Shown: piece after piece, positions 22,328 to 33,483 of the stretch
How positions within the stretch are numbered: position 1 is the first letter of the stretch
Layout of the letters: every line of letters begins with the position of its first letter
DNA from: Thalassia testudinum
Taxonomy: Eukaryota; Streptophyta; Magnoliopsida; Alismatales; Hydrocharitaceae
Assembly (NCBI GenBank): GCA_037157565.1
Contig: JAZHRO010000063.1
Location: 86,022,001 to 86,086,000 of the forward strand
Direction of reading: 5' to 3'
Length of the DNA stretch: 64,000 nucleotides
The notes under the pieces: model-generated
What the model was told of the DNA's origin: nothing
Databases searched by the model: none
The model's input: the letters and a program-made list of their open reading frames with translations, nothing else
Program-made: the position numbers and the translations under genes

Positions 22328-22392
22328 ATAAGTTACTATTAGTGTGTGAATGTGTGTGTCGGTGAATGGGTGTGTGTGTGTTGCTGTAAGTG

Positions 22393-22431
<39 letters not shown>

Positions 22432-22470
22432 ATACATGAGAGAGAGAGAGCGGCAGACAGAGAGGGAGCG
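21860..22470. repeat. TA-type and GA-type microsatellites in the E5 LTR
   Basis: Degenerate (TA)n and GTATA repeats to about 22325, then GTGTGTG and (GA)n at about 22398-22470. The second LTR holds the same block at about 33020-33590 with a shorter GA run. No ORF here is credible. Confidence 0.8.
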
Positions 22471-22951
22471 GACGGGAGAGATCGGCGGAGAGAGAGAGAG
22501 CGCCAGAGAGAGAAAGAGCGGGCGGGAGAGATCGCGAGCGCGGACGATGGCAGCGAGTTAAGGCGTCTGCTCGCGGTGGCGGACGTCTGACGTCGCGGTG
22601 CACGGGAGCGTACTCGCGCAGAGGAGATGAGGAGTCTGCGTCGACCTGCTGCGAGCGCGGAGGCTCGCGACAGTGCGCGCGGGGCTCTGTGGGTGCTGGC
22701 AGGGAGGCGGGAAGGGGCCTGGCCGGCCGCTGCAGAGGCGCGCAGCGACCGGTTGCGGGCGCAGAGGCGGGCGACAGAGCAGACGAACGGAGGCGGGGAA
22801 GGCCTGCAGGCGCGCGCAGAGGGGCTGGGGCGCCTGCAGTTGCTCGCGGAGGCTGCGGGGGCCGCTGCTGCTGCTGCTTCAAGCTTCAGACCTTGAAGCG
22901 GCAGCCATGGCGGGAAGTGCGGGAATGGGAAAAAAATGAAAAAGAGAAGAG

Positions 22952-23023
22952 CCACCACGCCCACCGGCTCTTTGAAGAGCTGGGCGGTGGTGGTCTCACT
23001 GTGGTGGTGTGCACCACAGTGAG
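22952..23023 (-). promoter_or_regulatory. Twin hairpins in the transcribed part of the E5 LTR
   Basis: One hairpin: CCACCACGCCCA (22952-22963) with TGGGCGGTGGTGG (22981-22993), one bulged G, and an inner 6-bp stem GCTCTT / AAGAGC. Next: perfect 12-bp stem CTCACTGTGGTG / CACCACAGTGAG (22995-23006, 23012-23023). Both lie about 150-220 nt downstream of the - strand TATA box, so they should be in the RNA leader. The copy in the 5' LTR is at 34096-34167. Confidence 0.55.
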
Positions 23024-23545
23024 CTCCTGCCCGCCGGGTGTCTCCTCGAAGGAGGACCGGCGTATGGAGGGGAGGACGGTGATGGTGATGAGCTGAAGGT
23101 GTTTATTTCTTGCTGCCGCAGCTGCGTATTGCAGCCACGTCCCCTCCCTTGTCGCGAGGAAGAGCTGCGGCTTTATAGAGGAGGAGAGCATGGCGGGGAG
23201 GCATGGCAGCAGCAGGGAGAGGCGCTGGAGAGTGGCTGCTGCAGGGAGAGGCGCGGGAAGGACAGCAGGGAGAGGCGGGGGTGCTGCATGCGGCTGCGGG
23301 AGGAAATTCAGCCGCGGGAAGAAGAAGAAAAGGTGAAAATAAAAATAGAGAAGGGACTTTTGCAAAGAAACACTTGATAAAAAAAATAATTATGCAAGCC
23401 ATTTATTCCATTCTCTTCTCCTCTCAATTAAATGCATGCATGAAAGCGTTTTTACAAATGCGACTATAGGATTATAATATACATAGTTAATGCTAGAAAA
23501 TAGCATAAGAAGGCGTTCTTGTAGGCGTGTTTTGAGGTGTAAACA

Positions 23546-23584
23546 TATACCCCCATGCCTATCTTTTGCTAGTCCCTAGCAAAA
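23546..23584 (-). promoter_or_regulatory. 3' polypurine tract and SL-C hairpin (E5)
   Basis: On the - strand: perfect 9-bp stem TTTTGCTAG / CTAGCAAAA, loop GGA (23564-23584), then GGCATGGGGGTATA against the 3' LTR. Confidence 0.8.
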
Positions 23585-24014
23585 CCGTATTTAGAAATGA
23601 TCTTAAGCTGAAGATTTTCTTCTGAGATGATATCGGTGTGTTTATTATCGGATATTGTGAGAACCAATTGTAGAGAAGATTACCAGTACTTTAAGTCTTA
23701 CATGACAAAGATTATCTCTCAACTAACCAGGACTCTTGATATTTAAACCTTAAGTACGATTTCCAGGACCCAGGAGGTTTTTCCATACTCGAGAGCTCAA
23801 GAGGTTATGGCTTGTGCATAGTGAAGGATCAAGACTGACCAGATGAACCTTAAGACTCACTCCCAGGGTTTCACGAATTTTTAAGTACAGGTTGGTCCCA
23901 ATTTCAGCTCGTGTTTTCGGATTGACCCTTAAGATGATTACGGAAAACTCAACTCCCATTTTCGAAAAACAAATTATACCGACATTTATGAGATATACTG
24001 ACTCTTTTGCAACA

Positions 24015-24055
<41 letters not shown>

Positions 24056-24529
24056 ATATGTCAGTATATCTCTTACAACACATTTTGAAAGAGCACACTT
24101 TTTTTTTTTTTTTTGGTGGGAGAGTTTCTTTTTGGTGGAAAGAGCCACTCCTAAACACAAGACTAAAACTTGGGATAAAAAGTCTACCTGCACGCACAGG
24201 TAAGGACTCCACCTTTCCTAATGAACACTAGGGTTGGATCTTATGTTCACCTAATCTTTCCTGATATGTGTAGTGTGAACCAAGTTTACTTAAGCTCTCA
24301 AGAAAAAGCAAACCAACGAATCATGTACTGTGTCTCAGGTACAAGAAACGTTCTTAGTTAGGAGAGATTTTGATCTATTTCGTCAATGCTTTAAGTGAAT
24401 TAAGCCGAGCCTGAGCGAATCAAGCTTCTGTGGCCTGGAAATTCTTCAAAACAGAGGTTGAATATCCATAAACACTTATTGTATTTTTTTGTTTCAGCTT
24501 TTAGATCATTACTAAACACCATTTATTAC

Positions 24530-24561
<32 letters not shown>

Positions 24562-24632
24562 TTTTTTGCATATTTATAAATAGGTGGTAATTGTCTGATA
24601 CCATAAAATACCCGGATCCTATGGATGCCTAT
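23585..24632 (-). other. Noncoding 3' module of E5
   Basis: No supported gene. It contains homopolymer A runs on the - strand (T runs at about 24018-24050, 24098-24114 and 24543-24567). I see no clear copy of the 41-bp triple repeat. Confidence 0.55.
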
Positions 24633-24673
24633 CCACCCCCCCATGCCAAACAATGCTATGTCCTCATATGCAT
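24633..24673 (-). promoter_or_regulatory. SL-B hairpin plus internal purine tract (E5)
   Basis: On the - strand: stem TATG / CATA with loop AGGA, extended by GCAT / ATGC around a one-base bulge (24653-24673), then GGCATGGGGGGGTGG (24633-24647). Confidence 0.5.
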
Positions 24674-24829
24674 GCAAGGAAAGGCAGAGAACGGATGACA
24701 GATCGGGTAACAAGAGCTGAGGTTCAGGGTATAGATCAGGGTGGAAGGGTGGTTGGATGGTGGGTGGTGAAGAGAAAAGTGAAGTGATTGCGATAGAGGT
24801 GTGAAAAGTGATGGTGGATGGTGAGTGCT

Positions 24830-24847
24830 GTTAGGGTGCCTCCCAAC
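24830..24847 (-). promoter_or_regulatory. SL-A stem-loop after pol (E5)
   Basis: On the - strand GTTGGG, loop AGGCA, CCCTAAC (one bulge), about 50 bp after the pol stop. Confidence 0.45.
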
Positions 24848-24895
24848 AAGCGCTGAATTTAATGTCCCCAGCTGGACTCAGAATGAGGCAAAGAA

Positions 24896-27800
24896 TTAGT
24901 TACCCTCCAGCAGGGCAACGGTTTCTCCAACGGGGGCAGGTTCATGAGTCAGATAGGGTTTCAAACGCTGCCCGTTGACCGTAAATTTACGCCCAGATTT
25001 GGGATCTTCGATTTCGACGGCCCCATTGGGGAATGGTCTTGAGACCAGAAAAGGACCAGTCCATTTGGACTTTAATTTCCCAGGAAAGAATTTGAGTCGG
25101 GCATTATAGAGCCAAACTTGCTGAGATGGCTCAAATTCCTTCCGCCGAACATGGCTGTCATGAAAAGCCTTAGTGCGCTGTTTAAAGGTTAGAGCAGAAT
25201 CATAGGCTTCACGACGGAGCTCTTCCAGCTCTTGGAGTTGGAGTTTCCTTTCTCGTTCACACAAGTCTGGGTCGAGGTTACATTGGTGAACCGCTCAATA
25301 AGCGCGGTGCTCCAACTCCACAGGCAAATGACAAGGCTTCCCGTAAACGATTCTATATGGAGACATACCAAGGGGAGCCTTGAAGGCGGTCCGATACGCC
25401 CAAAGTGCGTCAGTCAGCTTGTCGGACCAATCCTTACGGTCAGGCCGAACCGTTTTCTGGAGAATCTGCTTGATTTGCCGGTTCGACACTTCCGCCTGGC
25501 CGTTCGTCTGAGGATGATACGGGGATGCGATACGATGGTGGACTCCGTATCTCCTCAGAAGTGCCCGAAAAGAAGCATGGGTAAAGTGGCTTCCTCCATC
25601 CGAGATAATGGCCCGAGGGATCCCAAAACGCGCAAAGATATGGTCTTTGACGAATCGGGTGGAGATAACATGGTCAGCACGGCGCGCGGGAATGGCCTCG
25701 ATCCATTTTGAAACATAGTCGACGGCCACGAGGATGAATTCGAAGCCGTTGGATGGAGGGAAGGGACCCATGAAGTCAATTCCCCAGATGTCGAAGATTT
25801 CCGCAGCTAGGATGTGTTGCAAGGGCATCATGTCACGACGTGCCATTGACCCTAAAGACTGGCACCTAGTGCAATGTTTGGCATAAGCGTGCGCATCCTG
25901 GTGAAGGGAGGGCCAAAAGAAACCGCACTGCAACACCTTGGCTGCAGTTTTCCTCCCAAAGAAATGGCCTCCACAGGCCTGATCGTGGCAGAAGGATAGC
26001 ACACTGGGGAACTCACTGTCAGGAATACAGCGACGGATGATTTGATCAGCACCTATCCGAAAAAGAAGTGGATTATCCCAGAAATAATACTTTGCTTCTG
26101 CCATGAGACGCTCACGCTGGTTTTTAGGCCAGCCACGTGGAAGAGATCCAGAAGCAAGGTAATTGGCAATGTCGGCATACCACGGTCCACTTGCCGCATT
26201 TATTGCCAATAGGTGCTCATCAGGAAAAACTTCATTAATTGGCAGAGTAAGTCCAATATGGTCAGGGTCCAGTCTGGAAAGGTGATCAGCCACAACATTC
26301 TGGGCTCCGACCTTATCACGAATCTCAATGTCAAATTCCTGGAGCAGAAGGATCCAACGAATCAGTCTAGGCTTGGCATCCTTCTTGTGCATGAGATGGC
26401 GAATGGCCGCGTGATCAGTGAAAACAATAACGTGAGAGCCCAGAAGGTAAGAACGGAATTTTTCCAGCCCAAAGACGACTGCCAGTAGTTCCTTTTCAGT
26501 GGTAGTATAATTACGCTGGGCCTCGTCCAACGTCTTACTGGCGTAGTATACCACGAAGGGGTGTCTATCGCGTCTTTGTCCCAGGATGGCTCCGACTGCA
26601 AGGTCTGAAGCGTCACACATAAGTTCAAAGTTGAGGGACCAATCAGGCGGCTGGAGAACAGGGGCCTTGGTGACAGCATTACGCAGTTGCGTGAATGCTT
26701 GTATACAGTCAGGGCCCATGTCGAGGGGCACGTCGGTTGATAGGAGATGAGTTAAGGGTCGAGAAATTTTGGAGAAGTCTTTGATGAATCTCCTATAGAA
26801 ACCGACGTGTCCCAAGAAGGAGCGGATTTGTTTGACAGAACCAGGCACAGGTAAATCAGCAATGATATCGAGCTTAGCTCTGTCAACCTCGATACCCCTA
26901 TCGGAGATGATATGTCCAAGAACAATTCCTTCGTGCACCATAAAATGACTTTTTTCCCAGGAAAGCACGAGGTTTACATCAATACATCTCCTAAGGATGC
27001 GAGTCAGGTTGGCAAGACATTCGTCGAAAGATGGTCCAAAGACTGAAAAGTCATCCATGAAGACCTCGAGAAAGTCACCCACCATGTCATGAAATATCGC
27101 CAGCATGCATCTCTGGAAAGTTGCTGGCGCGTTACAAAGTCCGAACGGCATCCTTCTAAAGGTGAAGGTGCCGAAAGGGCAGGTAAAAGTGGTTTTCTCT
27201 TGGTCTCGGGGGTCTATTGCCACCTGGTTATATCCTGAGAATCCATCCAGGAAGCAGAAAAATTTATTTCCCGCTAACCGCTCCAGGATTTGGTCAATAA
27301 ATGGTAGCGGGAAGTGATCTTTCTTGGTTGCAGCATTGAGTTTCCTATAATCTACACACACTCTCCAAGATGTAGGAGTGCGTGTAGGGATGGATTCGCC
27401 CCTGTCATTGACACGGATGGTGAGTCCTGCCTTTTTGGGCACAACGTGAATCGGACTCACCCAGGGGCTATCGCTGATCGGGTAGATTATACCCGCATCC
27501 AGCCACTTAATGATTTCATTCTTAACGACCTCCCGCATGTTAGGGTTGAGACGTCGCTGCATCTCGCGAGAAGGTCGAGCCTCCTCCTCCGTATATATAC
27601 GATGAGTGCAGTAGGAGGGACTAATACCAGATAAGTCTGATAAAGACCATCCAATAGCTGCCTTGTGTTCAAGGAGGACCTTAGTTAGTTTGCACTCCTG
27701 CTCCATGGTTAATTTTGAACTGATGATTACAGGGAGCGTTTCATTTGGTCCCAGGAAAACATACTTGAGTGTATTAGGCAGCACTTTTAGCTCGGGAGTG

Positions 27801-28810
27801 GATGGGGAAGGATTTGGCATTTCTTGGGACGAGAGTGTCCCAGACGGGTAGGAGAACAAGTTAGGAGGAAGAAACTGGCCTTCAGATTGGCCAAGAAGAG
27901 GGGCTTCTTGGATAGATGGATCCAAAAATGAATAGCCCCAGTGAGAAGTATATGGGCTCAAGGTCCCAGTGTGGATTTGTAAATCCGCCTGATTTGGCGG
28001 GGAAGAAAGGGCAATTCGGTCTTCATGAGTGTGGACTGACAGTGAGTAGCCCGGATATGACTCAGACCACGAGGTATGGGAAGCGGAGAAAACCTCGTCA
28101 GAAGTCTGGCCAGGAGAAGGTACTGGACAAGGGAGGGATTGGGGAACGTCACAGTATGCGTTGGTCAGGCAGTTATCAGTGTTTATAGGTAATCCGCAAC
28201 AGTCCGAATAGGTCCCAATTAGTCCGATACACGCGCTGACGGCCATGTCCTCGTCAGACGTGTCATCCTCAATGCAATCGCAATCAAAGTTCTTGGCTGC
28301 CTTGAATATGTTAAGCTTGAGCTTCTCAGATCCAACGGCAATCTCAATACAGCCCGACTCGCAGTCGATGTGGGCGCGGGCTGTGGCCAAGAAAGGTCGA
28401 CCGAGGATGATCGGACAATCAGAAAGTGAACTAGGAACTTCCATATCTAAAACAAGAAAGTCAACAGGAAAACAGAGACTGTTGACCCTAACCACCACGT
28501 CTTCCACCACACCCTTCGGGATTTTGACAGAACGATCTGCCAACTGTAACGTGACAGGGGTGGGTTTCAGATTTCCCAAGGAAAATTTTTTGAGCATGAT
28601 GGTTGGTATGAGATTGATGGAAGATCCTAGATCAAGCAAGGCACGGTTAAAACTGCAGCCTTGGATGCTACAGGAAATCAGTGGTGTGCCCGGATCTTTC
28701 TGCTTCGGTGGTAAGTTTGATAGTATAGCACAACTCGCATGAGGCGAGAGAACCACCGGATTCTTAGTCTTCTTTGACTGTCGCCTGGGTGTTGTGTAGT
28801 CTTTGAAAAA
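24896..28810 (-). pseudogene. pol: Athila pol: protease, reverse transcriptase, RNase H, integrase (E5; one in-frame UGA)
   Basis: The pol polyprotein copies the RNA into DNA and integrates it. It reads in the same frame as gag after the UGA at 28813-28811. Counting from the GTG codon at 28756: protease DLGSS (42-46) and ILGRPF (117-122); a linker of about 200 residues; RT from about 400 with SPWVSPIHVVPKK, FLDGFSGYNQV and FMDD (566-569); RNase H with MCDASD (Asp 715) and TEKE; integrase zinc site His 924, His 931, Cys 962, Cys 965; core Asp 994, Asp 1053, Glu 1089. A UGA at 25297-25295 follows HRAY where a Trp codon is expected. The same frame then runs on to 24896 with the integrase C-terminal stretch SKWTGPFLVSRPFPNGAVEI. 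Otherwise intact; all catalytic residues are present. Confidence 0.92.
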
Positions 28811-30937
28811 TCAAGCGACAGTAGGTATGTGGTCGATTGCCTCGAGCAGGGGTACCTTGATTTCTACATCCCTGAACAAATTACGTAGGTTGTCAAAGGC
28901 CTGCGTATTTTTCTTTTTGCCTTTTGGCTCCCTTAGTAGAGCCTCAGGGAATGGGACTGATTCTGGCACAAGTTTTGGTGCATCATCCTCTCGCGAATGC
29001 GGTATGCATTCCGAATGAGAGGGCGAAGAAGAAGATGGGCCAGGATCAGGTCGAGGCGGATCGACGGTCTGCTTACCGCTCCTCGTAGTGATAGCATTGG
29101 ACGATGCGGGTCCAGTGGGATCATACGGTGGAGGAGGGTTTGCAATGGGGATATAAGAGTGTGGTGCTGCAGCAGGATTAGCCTGAAATCCCGGTGGAAT
29201 GTTCGGAGCTTGCAGAACTTGATTAACCTGTCCCTGAGAAGGTCGTACCTGTGGTTGAGAACCACGGGGCACGAAATTTCGCGGGTTTGGAACAGGTTGG
29301 GCGGGAAGAGTGCCCTGAGATCGAGTCGCCATGCGTAGTTGACTGATCTCGGCATTCTGCTGCGCCAATTGGTGCTGAAGAGAGGTCATGTTCTCTTCAT
29401 GGCGCTTTGACATTTCCGTCATCATTCGCATCAATTTGTCAAGAGGGCTTGATGCGTGTTCAGTTTGTGGTACGCAAGGGCCTGATGGCGGATTTGCCAT
29501 AGGATTAAACTGGACCCTTGGGATGACGGGTGCGGACGGTCGCATTGGTCCACCCGCGGGGTTTTGGCGCTGCGGGTTGTTGGACCATGCAAAGTTCGGG
29601 TGATTACGCCACCCTGGGTTATAAGTGGCAGAGAACGGGTTGTTCCCCAGGGCGCAAGCATCTTCTATGCCAGAAGACGCGTCCGCATGTAGATATGCGT
29701 CTGAGCACACGGAGGCTTGGTCCTCCGTGTCGAAATACTGGCTCGCAGAAGCCAGTTCCACATGACTTACCGAGTCGCTTGGCGCGACACTCGGTAAGGA
29801 AGGTCTAACGGGGTTTCTCGGGATAAGCCTGGTATTAGAAGAACTTGGATTGTGACGAAGTGGTGAAGAGGTGGTGTTTGCCATAGATCGGGCGGGGTTG
29901 GCCAGAAGCTCGTCCAGCTTCTTGTGCACGACGGAGACTTCATCCAGTTTTTGTGCAATAAGGCTTAGATCAGTGGATGAATGGGAGGGTCCCGTGTCAA
30001 CTTCGTGGACATTTCGGGGCTGGCTGGTACGATTAAAGGCGACAATGGAAGCATTGTTCATCGAGTTTTCACTCATATTTTCAAACAGCTCGAATGCTCC
30101 ATTCTCGTCTTTATTCATAAAGTTCCCTCCGCAGGAAGCGTCTGCAATCTGCTTCAAAGTCTCATTTAGCCCATAGTAGAAAATCTGGGCTATATGCCAC
30201 TTAGGCAGACCGTGATGCGGACACTTCCTGAGGAGGTCGTTATACCTCTCCCATGCCTCATGAAATTGTTCGCCGTTTTGTTGCGTAAATGAAGTGATAG
30301 CACGGCGAAGCGCATTGGTTCGCCCGATTGGGAAGAACTTCTTGAGAAATGCTGTTCGCATCTCTTCCCAAGAGTGGATGGTTCTCCCAAGGGTGCGTAA
30401 CCATTGCGACGCTTTATCCCGTAATGAAAACGGGAACATCTTCATGAGGACTATAGATAACCCGACATTTCTTGGTTTAACGGTTTCAGCAAGTCGGGTT
30501 AGGTCTTCCAAGTGGAGAAATGGGTCTTTAGTTGCAAGACCATGAAAGTGAAAATTGATTAGGCCAATTATGTTTGGTTTTAATTCAAAGTCGTCCCCGC
30601 CCATGGGAACCCGAATTTGTCCTATGGTCTCTGTAGCAGCGGGATTCTGATAAGAGCTAAGAGACCTAGGCTCCTCCCGTTCGGGAGGGTTCTGCATTTC
30701 CTCCAATGTTTCCCGAATGGCTTCGATTTGCTCATTATACATTTCCATTTGGGCTTGGAGGCGGGTTATGGGATCTAAGGCTCCACCACCTAGTGGATTC
30801 TGAGGGCGGTTTCCTCCCTCGGGATTTGGGGGTGGGCGTGCAGCCATGTTTGTGGAGGAGGAGGACGATTCGACTTGTTTTCTAGATTTATCAGTCAATT
30901 CAAATAGTTCAGGGTTTTGTGACCTCCTCCCAAACAT
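28811..30937 (-). CDS. gag: Athila Gag polyprotein (E5)
   Basis: Gag assembles the cytoplasmic virus-like particle that packages the element RNA. 708 residues from ATG at 30937. A predicted coiled coil (about 58-85) precedes the retrotransposon gag region (about 112-290: FELKPNIIGLI, FPFSLRDKASQWL, FFPIGRTNALRRAI, CPHHGLPKWHIAQIFYYGL, CGGNFMNKDE). The Athila signature YNPGWRNHPNFAWSN is further on, followed by a Pro/Gln-rich tail. No CCHC knuckle is visible. The frame ends at UGA 28813-28811, inside the conserved gag-protease join (compare TKFLKDV in E4), and the next codons continue in the same frame into pol. The UGA may be a mutation of an Arg codon or, less likely, a readthrough site. Confidence 0.9.
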   Translation of the reverse strand: MFGRRSQNPELFELTDKSRKQVESSSSSTNMAARPPPNPEGGNRPQNPLGGGALDPITRLQAQMEMYNEQIEAIRETLEEMQNPPEREEPRSLSSYQNPAATETIGQIRVPMGGDDFELKPNIIGLINFHFHGLATKDPFLHLEDLTRLAETVKPRNVGLSIVLMKMFPFSLRDKASQWLRTLGRTIHSWEEMRTAFLKKFFPIGRTNALRRAITSFTQQNGEQFHEAWERYNDLLRKCPHHGLPKWHIAQIFYYGLNETLKQIADASCGGNFMNKDENGAFELFENMSENSMNNASIVAFNRTSQPRNVHEVDTGPSHSSTDLSLIAQKLDEVSVVHKKLDELLANPARSMANTTSSPLRHNPSSSNTRLIPRNPVRPSLPSVAPSDSVSHVELASASQYFDTEDQASVCSDAYLHADASSGIEDACALGNNPFSATYNPGWRNHPNFAWSNNPQRQNPAGGPMRPSAPVIPRVQFNPMANPPSGPCVPQTEHASSPLDKLMRMMTEMSKRHEENMTSLQHQLAQQNAEISQLRMATRSQGTLPAQPVPNPRNFVPRGSQPQVRPSQGQVNQVLQAPNIPPGFQANPAAAPHSYIPIANPPPPYDPTGPASSNAITTRSGKQTVDPPRPDPGPSSSSPSHSECIPHSREDDAPKLVPESVPFPEALLREPKGKKKNTQAFDNLRNLFRDVEIKVPLLEAIDHIPTVA

Positions 30938-32315
30938 GCACTACCGCAGGAAGAATTGGGGAGATGAGAAGGGAAAAGGGATGAGAGAAATGACGCCGCA
31001 AAGGTACACTTGATTACAAATCAATACAGTCAAGTTCCTAACCTCTACAGTGTGCCCTTAGACCTAAAGATCTAAGTTACCTACTATCACGAACTACGGA
31101 ACCGAATGCGAGCACCACGGAACCACCGGGCCAGATTGAAAGGCCGTTTGCCCCAGTCTTAGACACCCGATAGCACGCGGGAACTCTCACCAGCACGTAG
31201 CCGCTACACGTAGGTAGTTAGACCTCCAATCCTTAAAAAGGGTCAAGTTACTAACAATTTTAATTAGAGGCTTAGGGTCAAGTGCTTTTAGAATGTGAAG
31301 GGCGTTGTTTACGGGTAATGCCCAAGTGATTGATTTTAAGAGTGTGTAAGAACAAGCATGCAACAGGGAAATCTCCCCGAATTGAAGTTTTTATTGGCGA
31401 ATGATTTTTAGAGTTCAGCCTTAAGTAGTATGAATTTTAGGGTTTTGCTGAATTACCAATTCAACCAATCTCCGGGTTTTTGCAAAAATACAGGTTTTCC
31501 TTCTAAAACCCAAGAAACCCTTCTTCAATTATCAGTTAGTTAATGCATGCTAAAATGCAATGGGCTACCCTAAATGGAGATTTCTATGTGTGGATGCGCG
31601 AATCAATTTTATACCAATGTGAAAGGGAGCCAAAGCACTTCAATTCAAGTGCTCCCAATCACCAGAAAGATATCCACACACAAGGCTTCAACCAACAGAT
31701 AAAGAAACTAAAACTGTTGGGGTTGAAGTATTCAGGATCGAATCACAGGCAAGTTTGAAAAGTCGTGGTGGGGTTGGAATCAACTCAATTCCAAATCTCC
31801 CCACCAAAAATGTGATCCTGAATTAAAGATAATTGAGGCAAAAGAGGGATACAAGCAATCTTTTTCTTTGCCTCAAAGAATACTTCCCATGGCGAAAAAT
31901 CTAAGAATCAAGATTCTAGAATTTTCGCTATGCGAAGTAAGGCGGGAAATCCCGGGGCAGTGGGAGTGAAGACAACCAATCAATCAAGTGAATTTTAATC
32001 CACTTGCCCTCAAGAAATCCCAAGAAGTTTTTCTAATTTTTAGTTTTAAAATTTTTTTTTTATTTTTGTGGTGGCAAGTTAACACTAATTTGATGAGAAA
32101 AGAAAACCTACTTGTTCGGCAACGTGTGCGAAGCTCCAATGCGATGTCGGCGTCTTCACGCTCTCGTTCCCGCCTTGGATCTGCTCACGTCCTCGACTTC
32201 GTTAGCCTTCTTCTCCTTCCACCAGGTTCACCTGCATACCAAAAACAATAATACCCGTGAAGAGAGAAGAGACAAATTTAAAGGAATTGGATAGAAACTT
32301 ACTCGAAAGCGCACC
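30938..32315 (-). other. Untranslated leader of E5
   Basis: Sequence between PBS and gag start, about 1.4 kb, typical in length for Athila. No supported ORF on either strand. Confidence 0.7.
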
Positions 32316-32333
32316 TCCCCGGCAGCGGCGCCA
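32316..32333 (-). promoter_or_regulatory. tRNA-Asp primer-binding site (E5)
   Basis: On the - strand TGGCGCCGCTGCCGGGGA, one mismatch to the tRNA-Asp PBS, nine bases after the 5' LTR end at 32343. Confidence 0.9.
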
Positions 32334-32342
32334 GAAAAGTTA

Positions 32343-33112
32343 TGATGGTCGGCCCGGATAGGTTGTTAATATGATATTTTTATCGTTGAAATGTGTATAG
32401 TGGTTAACCTAATTCAGACCTAACCATCTCTTTACAAAATTTTTAACCTGGCCTAATTGATTTTATCTTGTCACTTTTAGGCCCAGGGTCAAACTCAGGG
32501 AAGTGGGGTTCAAGTCGAGTTTCTACGTTTTCCTTAAAACGCGTCTCTTCCGTTCGTTTATTCTGTTTTTGGTATTTTTCTTATTTAGGTTTTTTTTCTG
32601 GTAATCCTTGTTCTTGAGGCACACCCTCAAAATTGTGTCCTTGGCTTTTAGCCAAAACAGAGTTTCAAAACACGTCTTGCTACTTGCAAGACGGGGGTAC
32701 CTGCAAATCAAAGATTATCTTTTCACTTTTATACCTTTTTTTTATCTTTTTACTAAGAAGGAAGCTAACAGATAGAAAGTAAATATAGTAGCTATAGATA
32801 TATATTTATATGTAGTATATATATAAAGGGGTGGGGGTGGAGGTGACGATGGAGTGTAGCACTATGTCGAGTCAATCGACGTCTAGAGAGACGCAACCAA
32901 CACGACTAGGTGCCGCGTGGAGTGTGGATGGAGGATGGATGTGTCCACGCTTTCTGTACACGCTGTATCGTAGAATATCAGCAACTGGTGCAAATATTCC
33001 CGCGATACAGCGTATAGTAAATAACGTGAAAATATATGTACATATGTATGTATATAAATGTATAAGTATATATGTATAGATATATATAGATATATATATA
33101 TATATATAGGTG

Positions 33113-33145
<33 letters not shown>

Positions 33146-33429
33146 ATATGTATATAGCTATGTATATATGTATATAAGTATATATATATAATACTATATA
33201 GATATATATATATATATGTATATAAGTATATATGTATCTAGATATATATGTATATATATATGTGTATATGTATAAGTATATAGATATGTATATATATATA
33301 TATGTATATGAGTATGTGTATATATATATATATATATATTATATATGTATATGTATATATATATTATATTATATGTATGTATACATAACTATATAGATAT
33401 ACTATGTATATATAAGTATATATATATAG

Positions 33430-33483
<54 letters not shown>

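Larger units (their letters stand above)
21178..23545 (-). repeat. 3' LTR of E5
   Basis: 2368 bp; on the - strand TGTTTACACCTC...GACCATCA. The probable TATA box TATAAAG is at 23171-23177 (- strand). It holds a long (TA)n/(GTATA)n block, a (GA)n block and two strong hairpins. Pairs with 32343-34689 (2347 bp); the length difference lies mostly in the microsatellites. Long ORFs in 22208-23365 are microsatellite or GC-rich artefacts. Confidence 0.95.

Noticed and set aside
21860..22330. AT-rich block as a replication origin, matrix attachment site or Helitron end
   Set aside because: It is a degenerate TA microsatellite inside an LTR, present identically placed in both LTRs; no Helitron terminal hairpin or origin motif seen.
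22208..23365. Long overlapping ORFs on both strands in the E5 LTR (up to 243 codons, Arg/Ala/Ser-rich)
   Set aside because: They run through microsatellites and GC-rich LTR sequence, overlap each other in several frames, and carry no conserved motif; codon content follows the simple repeats.
24018..24050. T run as the poly(A) tail of a retroposed transcript or SINE
   Set aside because: It lies inside the E5 internal module with no TSD or promoter boxes beside it; simple homopolymer expansion is enough.
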